Of a DNA stretch of 47,978 bases, positions 22,938 through 30,483 are shown one piece after another (within the stretch, counting starts at the first letter, position 1; each line of letters opens with the position of its first letter). Source of the stretch: Deltaproteobacteria bacterium (lineage in GTDB: Bacteria; Desulfobacterota; BSN033; UBA1163); the NCBI GenBank assembly GCA_016875255.1, contig VGRU01000004.1, positions 1 through 47,978 on the forward strand, given 5' to 3'. Made by a program: the position numbers and the translations under genes. Under the pieces are notes generated by a model, which searched no databases, was not told the origin of the DNA, and saw only the letters and a list, made by a program, of their open reading frames with translations.

Positions 22938-23668
22938 TCTTCCATGGCGATGGCCACGCAGACTCTGCCCCGTTTGATCTTGGGGACAATCAACTTTGCC
23001 CTTCTCCCTGTTAAGAGCGCACAAGGTTCGCTCACCCCCTCCACGCCGATTTTCTCTTTGACAAAAGCAGACCTCCGGTAAGGTCCATTGAACATCTTGA
23101 TTGCATCGAAGGGTACTGTTCTTAAAGAAACCCCTAAGGCCATGCAGGCTTCTTTGAGACCCGGCTCGTTTCCTTTTAAATCGATGGTGGCAATATACCT
23201 GACATCATATATCGAGCGCTCTCCCTTGTTCAGGGCCTGATCAATCGCTTCGAGGATTTCTTCTTTGGTCGTTCCTTTCCGACACCCCACTCCGATGATC
23301 AGCCTTTTCTTTGTTTCAGAGGCGGTTGTAACCACCGGTTCGGCGCTTAGAATGGAGGCCACCCGGACGGCCAATTGATTGGCTCCTCCCTCATGTCCGG
23401 AAAGCGCGCTGATGGCAAACCGTCTGCTTTCGTCCACCACGACGACCGCCGGATCGATATGTTTGCTTTTGATATATGGCGCGATGACTCGAATCACGAT
23501 TCCCAAGGCCATAATAAAGATGAGCCCATCGTACTGATCAAAAATTTGTTTCACCACACTCTTGAGAGAACGGGGAAGGAAATAGACTTTGCTTTCTCTA
23601 AGAGAGACGGCAAGTTCTTGAGCAGTCTTATTCCCTTTCTCAGTAATGGCGATAATGGCTACCTTCAC
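22934..23668 (-). CDS. cbiG: Cobalt-precorrin-5A hydrolase, short form
   Basis: A 244-residue enzyme that opens the ring lactone and releases acetaldehyde in the anaerobic pathway. The N-terminal domain has VAIIAITEKGNKTAQEL, IFIMALGIVIRVIAP, DPAVVVVDESRRFAISALSGHEGGANQ and VVTTASE. The C-terminal domain starts IIGVGCRKGTTKEEI and ends near the stop. The central domain found in longer CbiG proteins (about 350 residues) is absent; the two domains are joined directly. The start is a GTG at 23668 after GGAAGGGCGGG. A repeat-filled gap of 214 bases separates it from cbiF. Confidence 0.9.
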   Translation of the reverse strand: MKVAIIAITEKGNKTAQELAVSLRESKVYFLPRSLKSVVKQIFDQYDGLIFIMALGIVIRVIAPYIKSKHIDPAVVVVDESRRFAISALSGHEGGANQLAVRVASILSAEPVVTTASETKKRLIIGVGCRKGTTKEEILEAIDQALNKGERSIYDVRYIATIDLKGNEPGLKEACMALGVSLRTVPFDAIKMFNGPYRRSAFVKEKIGVEGVSEPCALLTGRRAKLIVPKIKRGRVCVAIAMED

Positions 23669-23683
23669 CCCGCCCTTCCTTTC

Positions 23684-23879
23684 ATAAATGTATTTTTGTA
23701 ATACTTTAGCGGTTTGAAAATCTTTGTAAAATCCCTCCCGACCTCCCTTTGCCAAAGGGAGGAAATAAGGGTTTCCCCCTTTGGCAAAGGGGGATTAAGG
23801 GGGATTTTATGATGAATCTTTTGGTCAATTGATTCGTAAAACTCCTCTTTTCAAAATGCTAAAGTGATACGTATTTTTC
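23684..23879. repeat. Nested inverted repeats between cbiF and cbiG
   Basis: Outer arms ACTTTAGCGGTTTGAAAA (23703-23720) and TTTTCAAAATGCTAAAGT (23848-23865) pair at 16 of 18 positions, with further similarity outward. Inside lies a second inverted repeat (about 23723-23813) that begins TTGTAAAATCCCTCCCGACC and contains CCCTTTGCCAAAGGG. The inner one has a close copy at 30165-30245. It interrupts an otherwise tight operon. Confidence 0.65.
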
Positions 23880-23882
23880 AAT

Positions 23883-24677
23883 CTAATCTTTAAATGTCTT
23901 AAGGCACTGCCGTGATGTTTTAAACGTTTTTCCCTTTCGAAAACCATGCTCAAAATTGGCATCATAGAGTTTCGATTTTCGGTAAGTCTTTCCGAGGATA
24001 TCTCCCACGATAATCAGTGCCTGACGTTTGATCCCCGCTTCCTTCACCTTCTCGGCAATATTCCCCAATGTCCCGATGATCTTTCGTTCCTCCGGCCAGG
24101 AGGCTTTTTCAACGACGGCAACCGGAGTATTCTCTCCGTAGCCCTTTGTCAGCTTTTTCACCACTCTCTCGATTTCGTGAATGCTTAAGAAGATAGCCAT
24201 CGTCGCTTTCGTCCTGGCTAAATCTTCCAGGTTTTCCTTTACAGGAACTTCAGTCCTGCCCGAAATCCTGGTCAGGATCAGGGTCTGGCTAACACCCGGA
24301 AGAGTGAGTTCCTGTTTGAGAGTGGCGGCCGCAGCCTGGAAGGAGCTGATACCGGGAATGATCTCGGAATCGACTCCCTCTTTTTCACACCAGTCCAGTT
24401 GTTCCTGCAGAGCGCTGTAGATGGAAAGATCGCCGCTATGAATTCTGGCCACGGTTCTTCCGGTCCTTTTCGCCTCCTTGTAAATTTCCAGAATCTCTCC
24501 CAACTCCATCGTTGAAGAATCATGGAGAGACGCATCTTTTCTTGCGAATTTCAGGATGTCCCTGTTGATCAACGAGCCTGCATAGATTACAATATCCGCC
24601 CCCTTAAGGATTCTTTTTGCCTTCAAAGTCAAAAGCTCTGGATCACCGGGTCCTGCTCCGATAAAATAGACTTTCAT
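23883..24677 (-). CDS. cbiF: Cobalt-precorrin-4 / precorrin-4 C11-methyltransferase
   Basis: A 264-residue SAM methyltransferase. VYFIGAGPGDPELLTLKAK, VIYAGSLI, ARIHSGDLSIYSALQEQ, IIPGISSFQAAAATLKQELTLP and LILTRISGRT are CbiF/CobM signatures. The last 30 residues after GDILGKT extend slightly past the usual end. The start overlaps the cbiL stop (ATGA) and follows GAGGAACC. Confidence 0.94.
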   Translation of the reverse strand: MKVYFIGAGPGDPELLTLKAKRILKGADIVIYAGSLINRDILKFARKDASLHDSSTMELGEILEIYKEAKRTGRTVARIHSGDLSIYSALQEQLDWCEKEGVDSEIIPGISSFQAAAATLKQELTLPGVSQTLILTRISGRTEVPVKENLEDLARTKATMAIFLSIHEIERVVKKLTKGYGENTPVAVVEKASWPEERKIIGTLGNIAEKVKEAGIKRQALIIVGDILGKTYRKSKLYDANFEHGFRKGKTFKTSRQCLKTFKD

Positions 24678-25411
24678 GATAGGGTTCCTCTCTTTGGAAT
24701 CTTGACGATGATCACTGAGAGATATCCCTCTCTTTCAGCGTTATTTAAGGACGAAAGGTCATGGATCATTCTCTCTCCGGGCTGGCCAAGGCGACTCACA
24801 AGAACCGAATGTTTTAGAAGATCCAATTCCGCGAGCAGGACCATCACCTTATCCAGTTTCGATCCCACCTTCATTAATATGACCGTGTCAAATTTTTCAA
24901 ATGCCTCTCTCAATCCTCTAAGATCGTTTGTTATAGGGAGGATGGCCAATCTCTCGTCTCCCTGCACCAGGGGAACCTGCGCTCTCGCTGCCGCGGCATT
25001 GAAAGCGCTGATTCCCGGGATCGTCTCCACTTCAATATCGGGAAAGTCCTGACGGAGCGTCCTCAAAAGATAGATGTACGTGCTGTAAATGAACGGATCT
25101 CCAAGCGTGATGAAAGCCGCCTGTTTTCCCTTCGCAATCTCTTTAGCGATCCTTCTGGCAGCCTTTTGCCAGTAAGTCCTTAACACCTTTTTGTCCCGGG
25201 TCATGGGAAAAGTGAGGTCTACAAACTCCTTCGGAGCCGGAGTCGTTGTCTCAATGATTGAGCGGGCCCAGGAGGTTCCGTATTCATCTCCCTTCGGGCA
25301 GAAGATGATATCGGCCTGGTCAATGATCTCCTTTGCCTTCAGGGTCAGAAGCTTCGGGTCACCCGGTCCGATCCCGATTCCATAGAGCCTGCCGCATTTC
25401 CTTCGTCTCAT
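24674..25411 (-). CDS. cbiL: Precorrin-2 / cobalt-factor II C20-methyltransferase
   Basis: A 245-residue SAM methyltransferase. LYGIGIGPGDPKLLTLKAK, FCPKG, FITLGDPFIYSTYIYLL, TIPGISAFNAAAARAQVPLVQGDE and VILMKVGSKL are CbiL/CobI signatures. The start chosen is the ATG at 25411, which overlaps the cbiE stop (ATGA) and follows AAGGA; ten more codons are open upstream. In the anaerobic route it methylates cobalt-sirohydrochlorin made by CbiX. Confidence 0.94.
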   Translation of the reverse strand: MRRRKCGRLYGIGIGPGDPKLLTLKAKEIIDQADIIFCPKGDEYGTSWARSIIETTTPAPKEFVDLTFPMTRDKKVLRTYWQKAARRIAKEIAKGKQAAFITLGDPFIYSTYIYLLRTLRQDFPDIEVETIPGISAFNAAAARAQVPLVQGDERLAILPITNDLRGLREAFEKFDTVILMKVGSKLDKVMVLLAELDLLKHSVLVSRLGQPGERMIHDLSSLNNAEREGYLSVIIVKIPKRGTLS

Positions 25412-26037
25412 TCTCTTTCCTTCTTTATGATCATCACGCACAGCCCAAATCCTTCCATCCCGGCGATAGGGTTCAGATCGGCGTCCAAGATCCTTTCATT
25501 CGGATAGGTCAGGTTTTCCATAACAATGGCCCTTCGGTTCTCCACTCCTTTTTCCAACAGGTGCGCCGCTATTTTCCCAGGAGGAAAACTCGAATCGGTG
25601 AATAGAAAGATCTTTGACGCCCCCTTGACTCTCATGGCCAGGTCTTCCATCTTCCGGCCGTGAAGGCTGATGACAGTGGCATCTTCCCATGCCTCCCCGA
25701 TTTTGGCGAAGGCGATCTGGAGAGCGCTGATACCAGGAATGACCACATATTCCTCCCTTTTTAAAACGCGAGAGATCTGGCCCAAGAAGCTGTAGAGACC
25801 CGGGTCTCCGGAGACGAGAACAGCGATCTTTTTCTTTTCTCTCTCTTTCAACAGAAAGGGGATGACTTTCTCAAAATTCCCTTCCAATAGAACCTCCTCC
25901 TTATGGAGATCCTGAAACAGCCGAAGGGCCCGCCTCCCTCCGATCAAACAGTCAGAGGTCTCGATCTCCCTCCTGGCAATAGGGAGCAGATAGTCCTCCG
26001 TGCCAGAACCGATGCCAATGATGTAGACCTTATTCAT
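25408..26037 (-). CDS. cbiE: Precorrin-6Y / cobalt-precorrin-7 C5-methyltransferase (CbiE)
   Basis: A 209-residue SAM methyltransferase. VYIIGIGSGTEDYLLP, IGGRRAL, VLVSGDPGLYSFLGQI, VIPGISALQIAFAKIG and ATVISLHGRK identify CbiE. The start at 26037 (MNKVYIIG) follows GGGAAGGTGCGGG and lies eight bases inside the cbiD end. The decarboxylating partner CbiT, often adjacent or fused (CobL), is not seen in the window. Confidence 0.92.
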   Translation of the reverse strand: MNKVYIIGIGSGTEDYLLPIARREIETSDCLIGGRRALRLFQDLHKEEVLLEGNFEKVIPFLLKEREKKKIAVLVSGDPGLYSFLGQISRVLKREEYVVIPGISALQIAFAKIGEAWEDATVISLHGRKMEDLAMRVKGASKIFLFTDSSFPPGKIAAHLLEKGVENRRAIVMENLTYPNERILDADLNPIAGMEGFGLCVMIIKKERE

Positions 26038-27193
26038 CCCGCACCTTCCCAAAATGCCTCGCAGCTTGCTGCGGGGATGAATGGGTATCATCTAAATCCT
26101 TTCTGCGAGGTCTAATATCCCGCAGGAAGGCGCGGGATTCATCATGGCTTCCCAAAACCTCTCCCTCCAGGGAGAGCAGGATACAGTGGATCCTGAGTTT
26201 TCCTCCTACAAGATTCCTTGCACTCAAGACCACTTCCCTGGCAATATCGTCAAAGACCTTCATCAAGCCATTTTCCCTCAATATCCTGATCGTGGATTCC
26301 GCAGTCTTTTCCTGAAGTATGGCTTCAACTACTTCCCGGCTGGCCCCGCAACGCGTCGCGTGATGAGCCATGATTTCCATCCGGCGATCCCCGAACCGGT
26401 AGTGGGTGTTGAACTGGCCGCTGGCCACTTTCACCAGCTTCCCGATATGTCCGATGAGAAGAACCTCCTCGATCCCCTTTTCGACACATTGCTCCAGCAT
26501 AAATCCCACCTGATCGCCTATCTTGATAATGGAATCATCGGGAAGGCCGAGGACCTTTTTGCAGAATCGTTCGCCCACATAGCCGAGGACGAGGGTGACT
26601 TTCCTACTGCCTGAGGCCTTGATGACATCCAGTTGAAGAGAGAGGGATGTCTTGTATGCATCGATCGATTTGGGTTCAACGATTCCTGTTGTGCCAATAA
26701 TGGAGATACCTCCCAATATGCCCAGCCGGGGATTGAATGTCCGTTTTGCCAATTCTTGGCCATTCGGGACAGAGAGGATCACTTCCAATCCCTGGCCTTC
26801 CGGCAGAAATTGGGATACCTCTTTCAGGATCATCTCCCTCGGTGTCGGGTTAATCGCATATTCGCCGACAGGAACGGCCAGGCCTGGTCTGGTCACAATG
26901 CCCACGCCCTCTCCGCCCTTGATGGTCACTCCCGGGCTGCCTGAAAACCTCACCATCGCATAAATCTTTGCGCCGTGTGTGATGTCCGGGTCGTCTCCGG
27001 AATCCTTTATCACTCCACATTTCGCATAATGATCCCCGATCTCAGGATCGATGATTGGAAGAAAGAGCGTCACCCCAGAAGGAGTTTCCACCTCCACCCC
27101 ATCGATGGGCTTTCCGGTCACAAGCATCATGGCCGAAGCCTTTACTGCTCCCTGAGCACAAGTGCCAGTGGTATAACCCTTTCTTAATTTCAT
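26030..27193 (-). CDS. cbiD: Cobalt-precorrin-5B C1-methyltransferase
   Basis: A 387-residue enzyme that is a hallmark of the anaerobic pathway. LRKGYTTGTCAQGAVKASA at the start, DPDITHGAKIYA, GGEGVGIVTRPGLAVPVGE, AINPTPREMI, GISIIGTTGIVEP and IGHIGKLVKVASGQFNTHY are CbiD motifs. The C-terminal tail of about 45 residues is rich in charged residues. The start overlaps the cbiO stop (ATGA). Confidence 0.95.
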   Translation of the reverse strand: MKLRKGYTTGTCAQGAVKASAMMLVTGKPIDGVEVETPSGVTLFLPIIDPEIGDHYAKCGVIKDSGDDPDITHGAKIYAMVRFSGSPGVTIKGGEGVGIVTRPGLAVPVGEYAINPTPREMILKEVSQFLPEGQGLEVILSVPNGQELAKRTFNPRLGILGGISIIGTTGIVEPKSIDAYKTSLSLQLDVIKASGSRKVTLVLGYVGERFCKKVLGLPDDSIIKIGDQVGFMLEQCVEKGIEEVLLIGHIGKLVKVASGQFNTHYRFGDRRMEIMAHHATRCGASREVVEAILQEKTAESTIRILRENGLMKVFDDIAREVVLSARNLVGGKLRIHCILLSLEGEVLGSHDESRAFLRDIRPRRKDLDDTHSSPQQAARHFGKVRDE

Positions 27194-28029
27194 TTAACTA
27201 ACCTGACTATCTCCCTTCTTGCTTCTCCAATGGTGAGAGGGATTTTATCGAAAGGCAGTTTATCCTCATGTTTCAGTCTGTAAATTAGTTCTGCAATCTG
27301 TGGAAGCCTGAGTTTTACAATGGTCATATCCTCTGGTGCTGTAAATACTTCCTCTGGGATGCCACCTCTGACAATACGACCCTTGCTCAGAATATAAAGC
27401 CTATCAAGGAATAATGGAACGAGATCGACACTATGGGTGGCCATGACAATGGTCACTTTTTTTTCTTTATTTAGTTTCACTAAAAGATCCATCATTTTAT
27501 ACTCACCCATTGGGTCCAATCCAGCGGTTGGTTCATCAAGGAGCAATATTTCGTGTCCCATTGCTAAAAGCCCTGCTATACATACTCTTTTTTTCTGTCC
27601 AAAGCTCAGATTGTGAATGGACTTTTTTGTATATCCATTCATTTCCATATCTTTAAGGGCGCTATTTACCCGGCGGATGACTTCATTTTCAGGGAATCCC
27701 ATATTTACAGGGCCAAATGCCACGTCTTCAAATACGGTTGTGGCGAAAAGCTGGTCATCAGGATTTTGAAAAACAAGGCCAACCTTTTTGTATATCTCCT
27801 TTGGAGAGAGTTTTTTGATGTTAACACTGTCCAGGTGGACGCTGCCTTCAAAATCTTTCATCAGTCCATCCATTATCTTTAGGAGGGTTGTCTTTCCAGA
27901 GCCATTTGATCCCAAGATTCCTATAAATTCACCGTTTTTTATATCAAGGTTTATATCATTCAACGCGGTTGTACCATCAGGATATTTAAAGGAATTTATT
28001 TTCGCGGATAATCTTACTGAATTTTCCAT
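27190..28029 (-). CDS. cbiO: Cobalt ECF importer ATPase
   Basis: A 279-residue ATPase. Walker A GSNGSGKTT is at 40-48, the Q-loop in VFQNPDDQL, the signature LSFGQKKRV, Walker B LLLDEPTAGLDP, and the switch histidine in MATHSVDLV. It powers cobalt import with CbiM, CbiN-like and CbiQ encoded just upstream. The start ATG lies 16 bases inside cbiQ and has no clear ribosome site, which points to translational coupling. A second, more distant ECF ATPase lies at 8088-8939. Confidence 0.93.
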   Translation of the reverse strand: MENSVRLSAKINSFKYPDGTTALNDINLDIKNGEFIGILGSNGSGKTTLLKIMDGLMKDFEGSVHLDSVNIKKLSPKEIYKKVGLVFQNPDDQLFATTVFEDVAFGPVNMGFPENEVIRRVNSALKDMEMNGYTKKSIHNLSFGQKKRVCIAGLLAMGHEILLLDEPTAGLDPMGEYKMMDLLVKLNKEKKVTIVMATHSVDLVPLFLDRLYILSKGRIVRGGIPEEVFTAPEDMTIVKLRLPQIAELIYRLKHEDKLPFDKIPLTIGEARREIVRLVK

Positions 28030-28769
28030 ACAAGTCCCATTGCGGTTATAATCAGAACCGAGACAATAACCTCCGATAGTTTGAACGGCCTGTGTTTCAA
28101 CATGGGGATATTGCCGTCATAGCCCCTTTGAATCATTGATGTAGTGATATTATCACTGTGTTCAAAGACCTTTAGGATCAAAGAACCTGATAAGGCGCCA
28201 AATGAGCTTAACCCGCGCCTCATGCTTGAGTAGCCAAGACGATTTTTTTGTGCGTTATAAATGACCATAGCATCCTCAAGTAGAACAAAGATATATCTGT
28301 ATGCAAACATCAATATCTCTATAAAACTCTTTGGAACCCTTAACCATGAAAGACCTGCAATGAGTTCTGTAAATGGCGTGGAAAATCCCAATAAAGCAAC
28401 AATGGATACAGCGCCTAAGATTCTGCTTACGATCATCAGCCCGTCCATGAGTCCATCTTTGTGCCCGGAGAGCTTAATGCCTATAATGTTGATGGAAAAC
28501 ATGATATCATTCCCTGAGAAAAAGAATTTCAGGATGAGTATTATGGAGGCAATGAAGATAGGTTCTGAAAACCGTAGTATAAAGGCTCTTAATGGCACTT
28601 TCATTATAATGCATAAAACCAGGCAAAGCAGCGCCACCAGCGCTGGAAGGGCAAACCCCCTGTAGCTTAAAACCATTACAAGAATGGTCAGGGCTACAAG
28701 GAGTTTTACCCTTGCATCAATCCTTGAAAGGATGTGATCTTTCTTAAAATATTCAGTGAATAGTTTCAT
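28014..28769 (-). CDS. cbiQ: Cobalt ECF importer transmembrane component
   Basis: A 251-residue membrane protein with about five hydrophobic segments. DARVKLLVALTILVMVLSY at the start and RYIFVLLEDAMVIYNAQKNRLG with SMIQRGYDG near the end are CbiQ features; the RG motifs contact the ATPase. The start at 28769 has only a weak ribosome site. The sequence ahead of it has been changed by insertion of a MITE-like element, which now separates it from the cbiN-like gene. Confidence 0.92.
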   Translation of the reverse strand: MKLFTEYFKKDHILSRIDARVKLLVALTILVMVLSYRGFALPALVALLCLVLCIIMKVPLRAFILRFSEPIFIASIILILKFFFSGNDIMFSINIIGIKLSGHKDGLMDGLMIVSRILGAVSIVALLGFSTPFTELIAGLSWLRVPKSFIEILMFAYRYIFVLLEDAMVIYNAQKNRLGYSSMRRGLSSFGALSGSLILKVFEHSDNITTSMIQRGYDGNIPMLKHRPFKLSEVIVSVLIITAMGLVWKIQ

Positions 28770-28791
28770 CAATCAGTCTAAAGTCTCCAGT

Positions 28792-28966
28792 GATGGTCTC
28801 GTAAAAAGTCGTGATTCGCGCTCTTTCGTTATTCCGGCCCCGTATCCCGTGGTCGGGTCTAATCAACAAGTACGGGATAAACTCCAGCCGGAATCCAGTC
28901 TTTTCAATACCCTCCGATGTCTCTGGACACCGGTTTTCACCGGTGTGACGACTTTTTACGAGTTCA
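28792..28966. repeat. MITE-like element with terminal inverted repeats, copy 2
   Basis: About 175 bases. The ends are inverted copies built on CTCGTAAAAAGTCG. TCTCCAGT occurs at 28784-28791 and again at 28967-28974, which looks like a target-site duplication of eight bases. The interior shares CACCGGTTTTCACCGGTG and CCGGAATCCAG with the copy at 1114-1252, and has an extra hairpin segment. Its right end supplies the last residues and the TAA of the cbiN-like gene. Confidence 0.7.
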
Positions 28967-29291
28967 TCTCCAGTCTTTGGTCTGCTGTCAGCTTATGATT
29001 GGCTGCCGACTTAAATGTCAACGCCCTCCAGTAATAACCTGCTATAAATCCTCCGACTGCGCCTGCAATGAGAAAGACAAAAAGAAGCAGGTCTCCTTGA
29101 TCTGTGTTGATAAATGGTTCTCTTGCCTCCCTGCCATGCTCTTTTGCATATTTTTCAATAACAGACTCATCAACACCAGGCCATTTCTCAGAAGCAGTGG
29201 ATAGTGAATAATGAATAGTGAACAGCACAAAAATTAATAAGAAAAACACTCCAAAATATTTAACTTTGAACTTTGAACTTTGAACTTTCAT
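28956..29291 (-). CDS. CbiN-like small membrane component of the cobalt importer
   Basis: A 111-residue protein. Residues 16-34 form a signal peptide or first membrane segment; a conserved-looking extracytoplasmic part reads WPGVDESVIEKYAKEHGREA and EPFINTDQGD; a second membrane segment (about 72-92) follows. Two-helix proteins of this kind sit next to CbiM as CbiN. The start overlaps the cbiM stop (ATGA). The first residues (MKVQSSKFKVK) and the stretch FTIHYSLST are encoded by simple tandem repeats, and the stop codon comes from an inserted element. Confidence 0.75.
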   Translation of the reverse strand: MKVQSSKFKVKYFGVFFLLIFVLFTIHYSLSTASEKWPGVDESVIEKYAKEHGREAREPFINTDQGDLLLFVFLIAGAVGGFIAGYYWRALTFKSAANHKLTADQRLEMNS

Positions 29292-30067
29292 ACTGCCACC
29301 TCCTCTGGTTTTAAGACACGCATTTTTACAAGAAGGTCAGGACGCTTCTTGTAAAGTAGAACAACCATACCCCCGGTCATTGCTCCTTCAAGGATTCCAA
29401 GGGGAAGTTGTGTTGGTATGAAAGCGATGAGGATCTTCCAGAAAAGTGGCATAAAGGGAGAGTCTCCCTTTATGCCTGATGCAAGTTCAACAGAGGTGGT
29501 GAAATATGTCGCCCAGTCAGCAAATAATCCTGCCACGAATCCAGAAACTGCCATATTTATCTTAATTAAGCGTAATGCCTTAAAAGTTAAAAACCCTGCA
29601 AAGGAGCCCATCACGCCCATAGATACGATATCTGCTCCCCATGTGCTTAGACCTCCATGGGCAAGGAAAAGAGCCTGAATAAGCAATGCCACTGCTGTAA
29701 TCAATATGCTTATGGCAGGGCCCAAAAGTATCCCTGATATTCCTGTTCCGCATGGATGGGAGCATGTGCCTGCTGTCGGGACGGGTACGGGCATGCATGA
29801 AATGATAAAGACAACGGCTGCCACCAGTCCAACAAGGGGCTTAAATGAGATGTCAATGGTTGAGCGTTTTTTGAGTTCGTACAATCCCCATGCCACAAAG
29901 GGCGCTGCGATTACTGACCAGAACAATGCCCAGTTGAATGGCAGTATCCCCTCTGAGATATGCATCGCATGCGCATTTGAAGCAGTGAACAGTAAACAGT
30001 ACGCAGTAAGCAGTAGAGAGGTAATGAGTATCTTTAAATTTTGAATTTTAAATTTTACATTTTGCAT
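29288..30067 (-). CDS. cbiM: Cobalt ECF importer S component
   Basis: A 259-residue membrane protein. After a signal peptide (1-34, ending NAHA) the mature protein would begin MHISEGILP, the metal-binding N terminus of CbiM. VPVPTAGTCSHPCGTGISGILLGP and LAHGGLSTWGADIVSMGV carry further histidine-containing CbiM motifs. It binds Co(II) outside the membrane and hands it to the CbiQ/CbiO module. It is preceded by a cobalamin riboswitch about 220 bases upstream. The signal peptide is encoded by simple repeats (AAATTTA-type and ACTGTTTACTG-type units). Confidence 0.93.
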   Translation of the reverse strand: MQNVKFKIQNLKILITSLLLTAYCLLFTASNAHAMHISEGILPFNWALFWSVIAAPFVAWGLYELKKRSTIDISFKPLVGLVAAVVFIISCMPVPVPTAGTCSHPCGTGISGILLGPAISILITAVALLIQALFLAHGGLSTWGADIVSMGVMGSFAGFLTFKALRLIKINMAVSGFVAGLFADWATYFTTSVELASGIKGDSPFMPLFWKILIAFIPTQLPLGILEGAMTGGMVVLLYKKRPDLLVKMRVLKPEEVAV

Positions 30068-30079
30068 TTTCTTCCCCCC

Positions 30080-30165
30080 CTAAAATCTCCATGCAATACC
30101 CACAAGGATTGCATAGTCTGTTTCCGGCTTATTATTAACGGTCTCAAAATAGAAAAGACATCGAT
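30080..30165 (-). pseudogene. C-terminal remnant of an outer-membrane beta-barrel protein
   Basis: Reading the minus strand in the frame that ends with TAG at 30080-30082 gives 27 codons without a start codon: ...FYFETVNNKPETDYAILVG and IAWRF at the end. An alternating strand closing with a terminal phenylalanine is the signature of outer-membrane barrels. The frame is cut at about 30165, where a dispersed repeat begins. It sits between the cobalamin riboswitch and cbiM, where an outer-membrane transporter would be expected, so it is probably what is left of a deleted receptor or porin gene. Confidence 0.55.
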
Positions 30166-30245
30166 TTGTAAAATCCCTCCTGACCTCCCTTTGCTAAAGG
30201 GAGGGATTACCCCTCTTTGGCAAAGAGGGGGAGGGGAGATTTTCC
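30165..30245. repeat. Dispersed inverted repeat (TTGTAAAATCCCTCC family)
   Basis: Begins TTTGTAAAATCCCTCCTGAC, with CTCCCTTTGCTAAAGGGAG and CCTCTTTGGCAAAGAGG hairpins. It matches the inner repeat at about 23723-23813. Lies between the first cobalamin riboswitch and cbiM, at the broken end of the barrel remnant. Confidence 0.7.
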
Positions 30246-30289
30246 AATGATTATGTCAATTCAATTATGAGACTGTTATTCAGTCCCCT

Positions 30290-30470
30290 CTTGATACCTA
30301 AATCAATATCAAAGTTTTCTGTTTTTAGGCTACCCTTTTCCACTCGCCCGCCTTCCCATCATGGCATTAACCATAACAGTGGCTTCTACTGGGCTTTCGT
30401 TCCCTTTACGGCTGCGGGACAGCAGGGGATTCTCACCCCATTCCGCTTCATCATTCCCTGTTATTAATTA
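30290..30470 (-). ncRNA. Cobalamin riboswitch (upstream of cbiM)
   Basis: On the minus strand the conserved elements occur in order: ACAGGGAATGATGAAGCGGA, GGGGTGAGAATCCCCTGCTG, TCCCGCAGCCGTAA, GAAGCCACTG, and ATGGGAAGGCGGGCGAGTGG, ending in a B12-box-like stretch (about AAAACAGAAAACTTTG). It begins just after the cbiX stop, so it can govern the transport and ring-synthesis genes from cbiM onward independently of the first riboswitch. No terminator with a T-run is obvious in the following 40 bases. Confidence 0.88.
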
Positions 30471-30483
30471 CAATCTCACCTCC

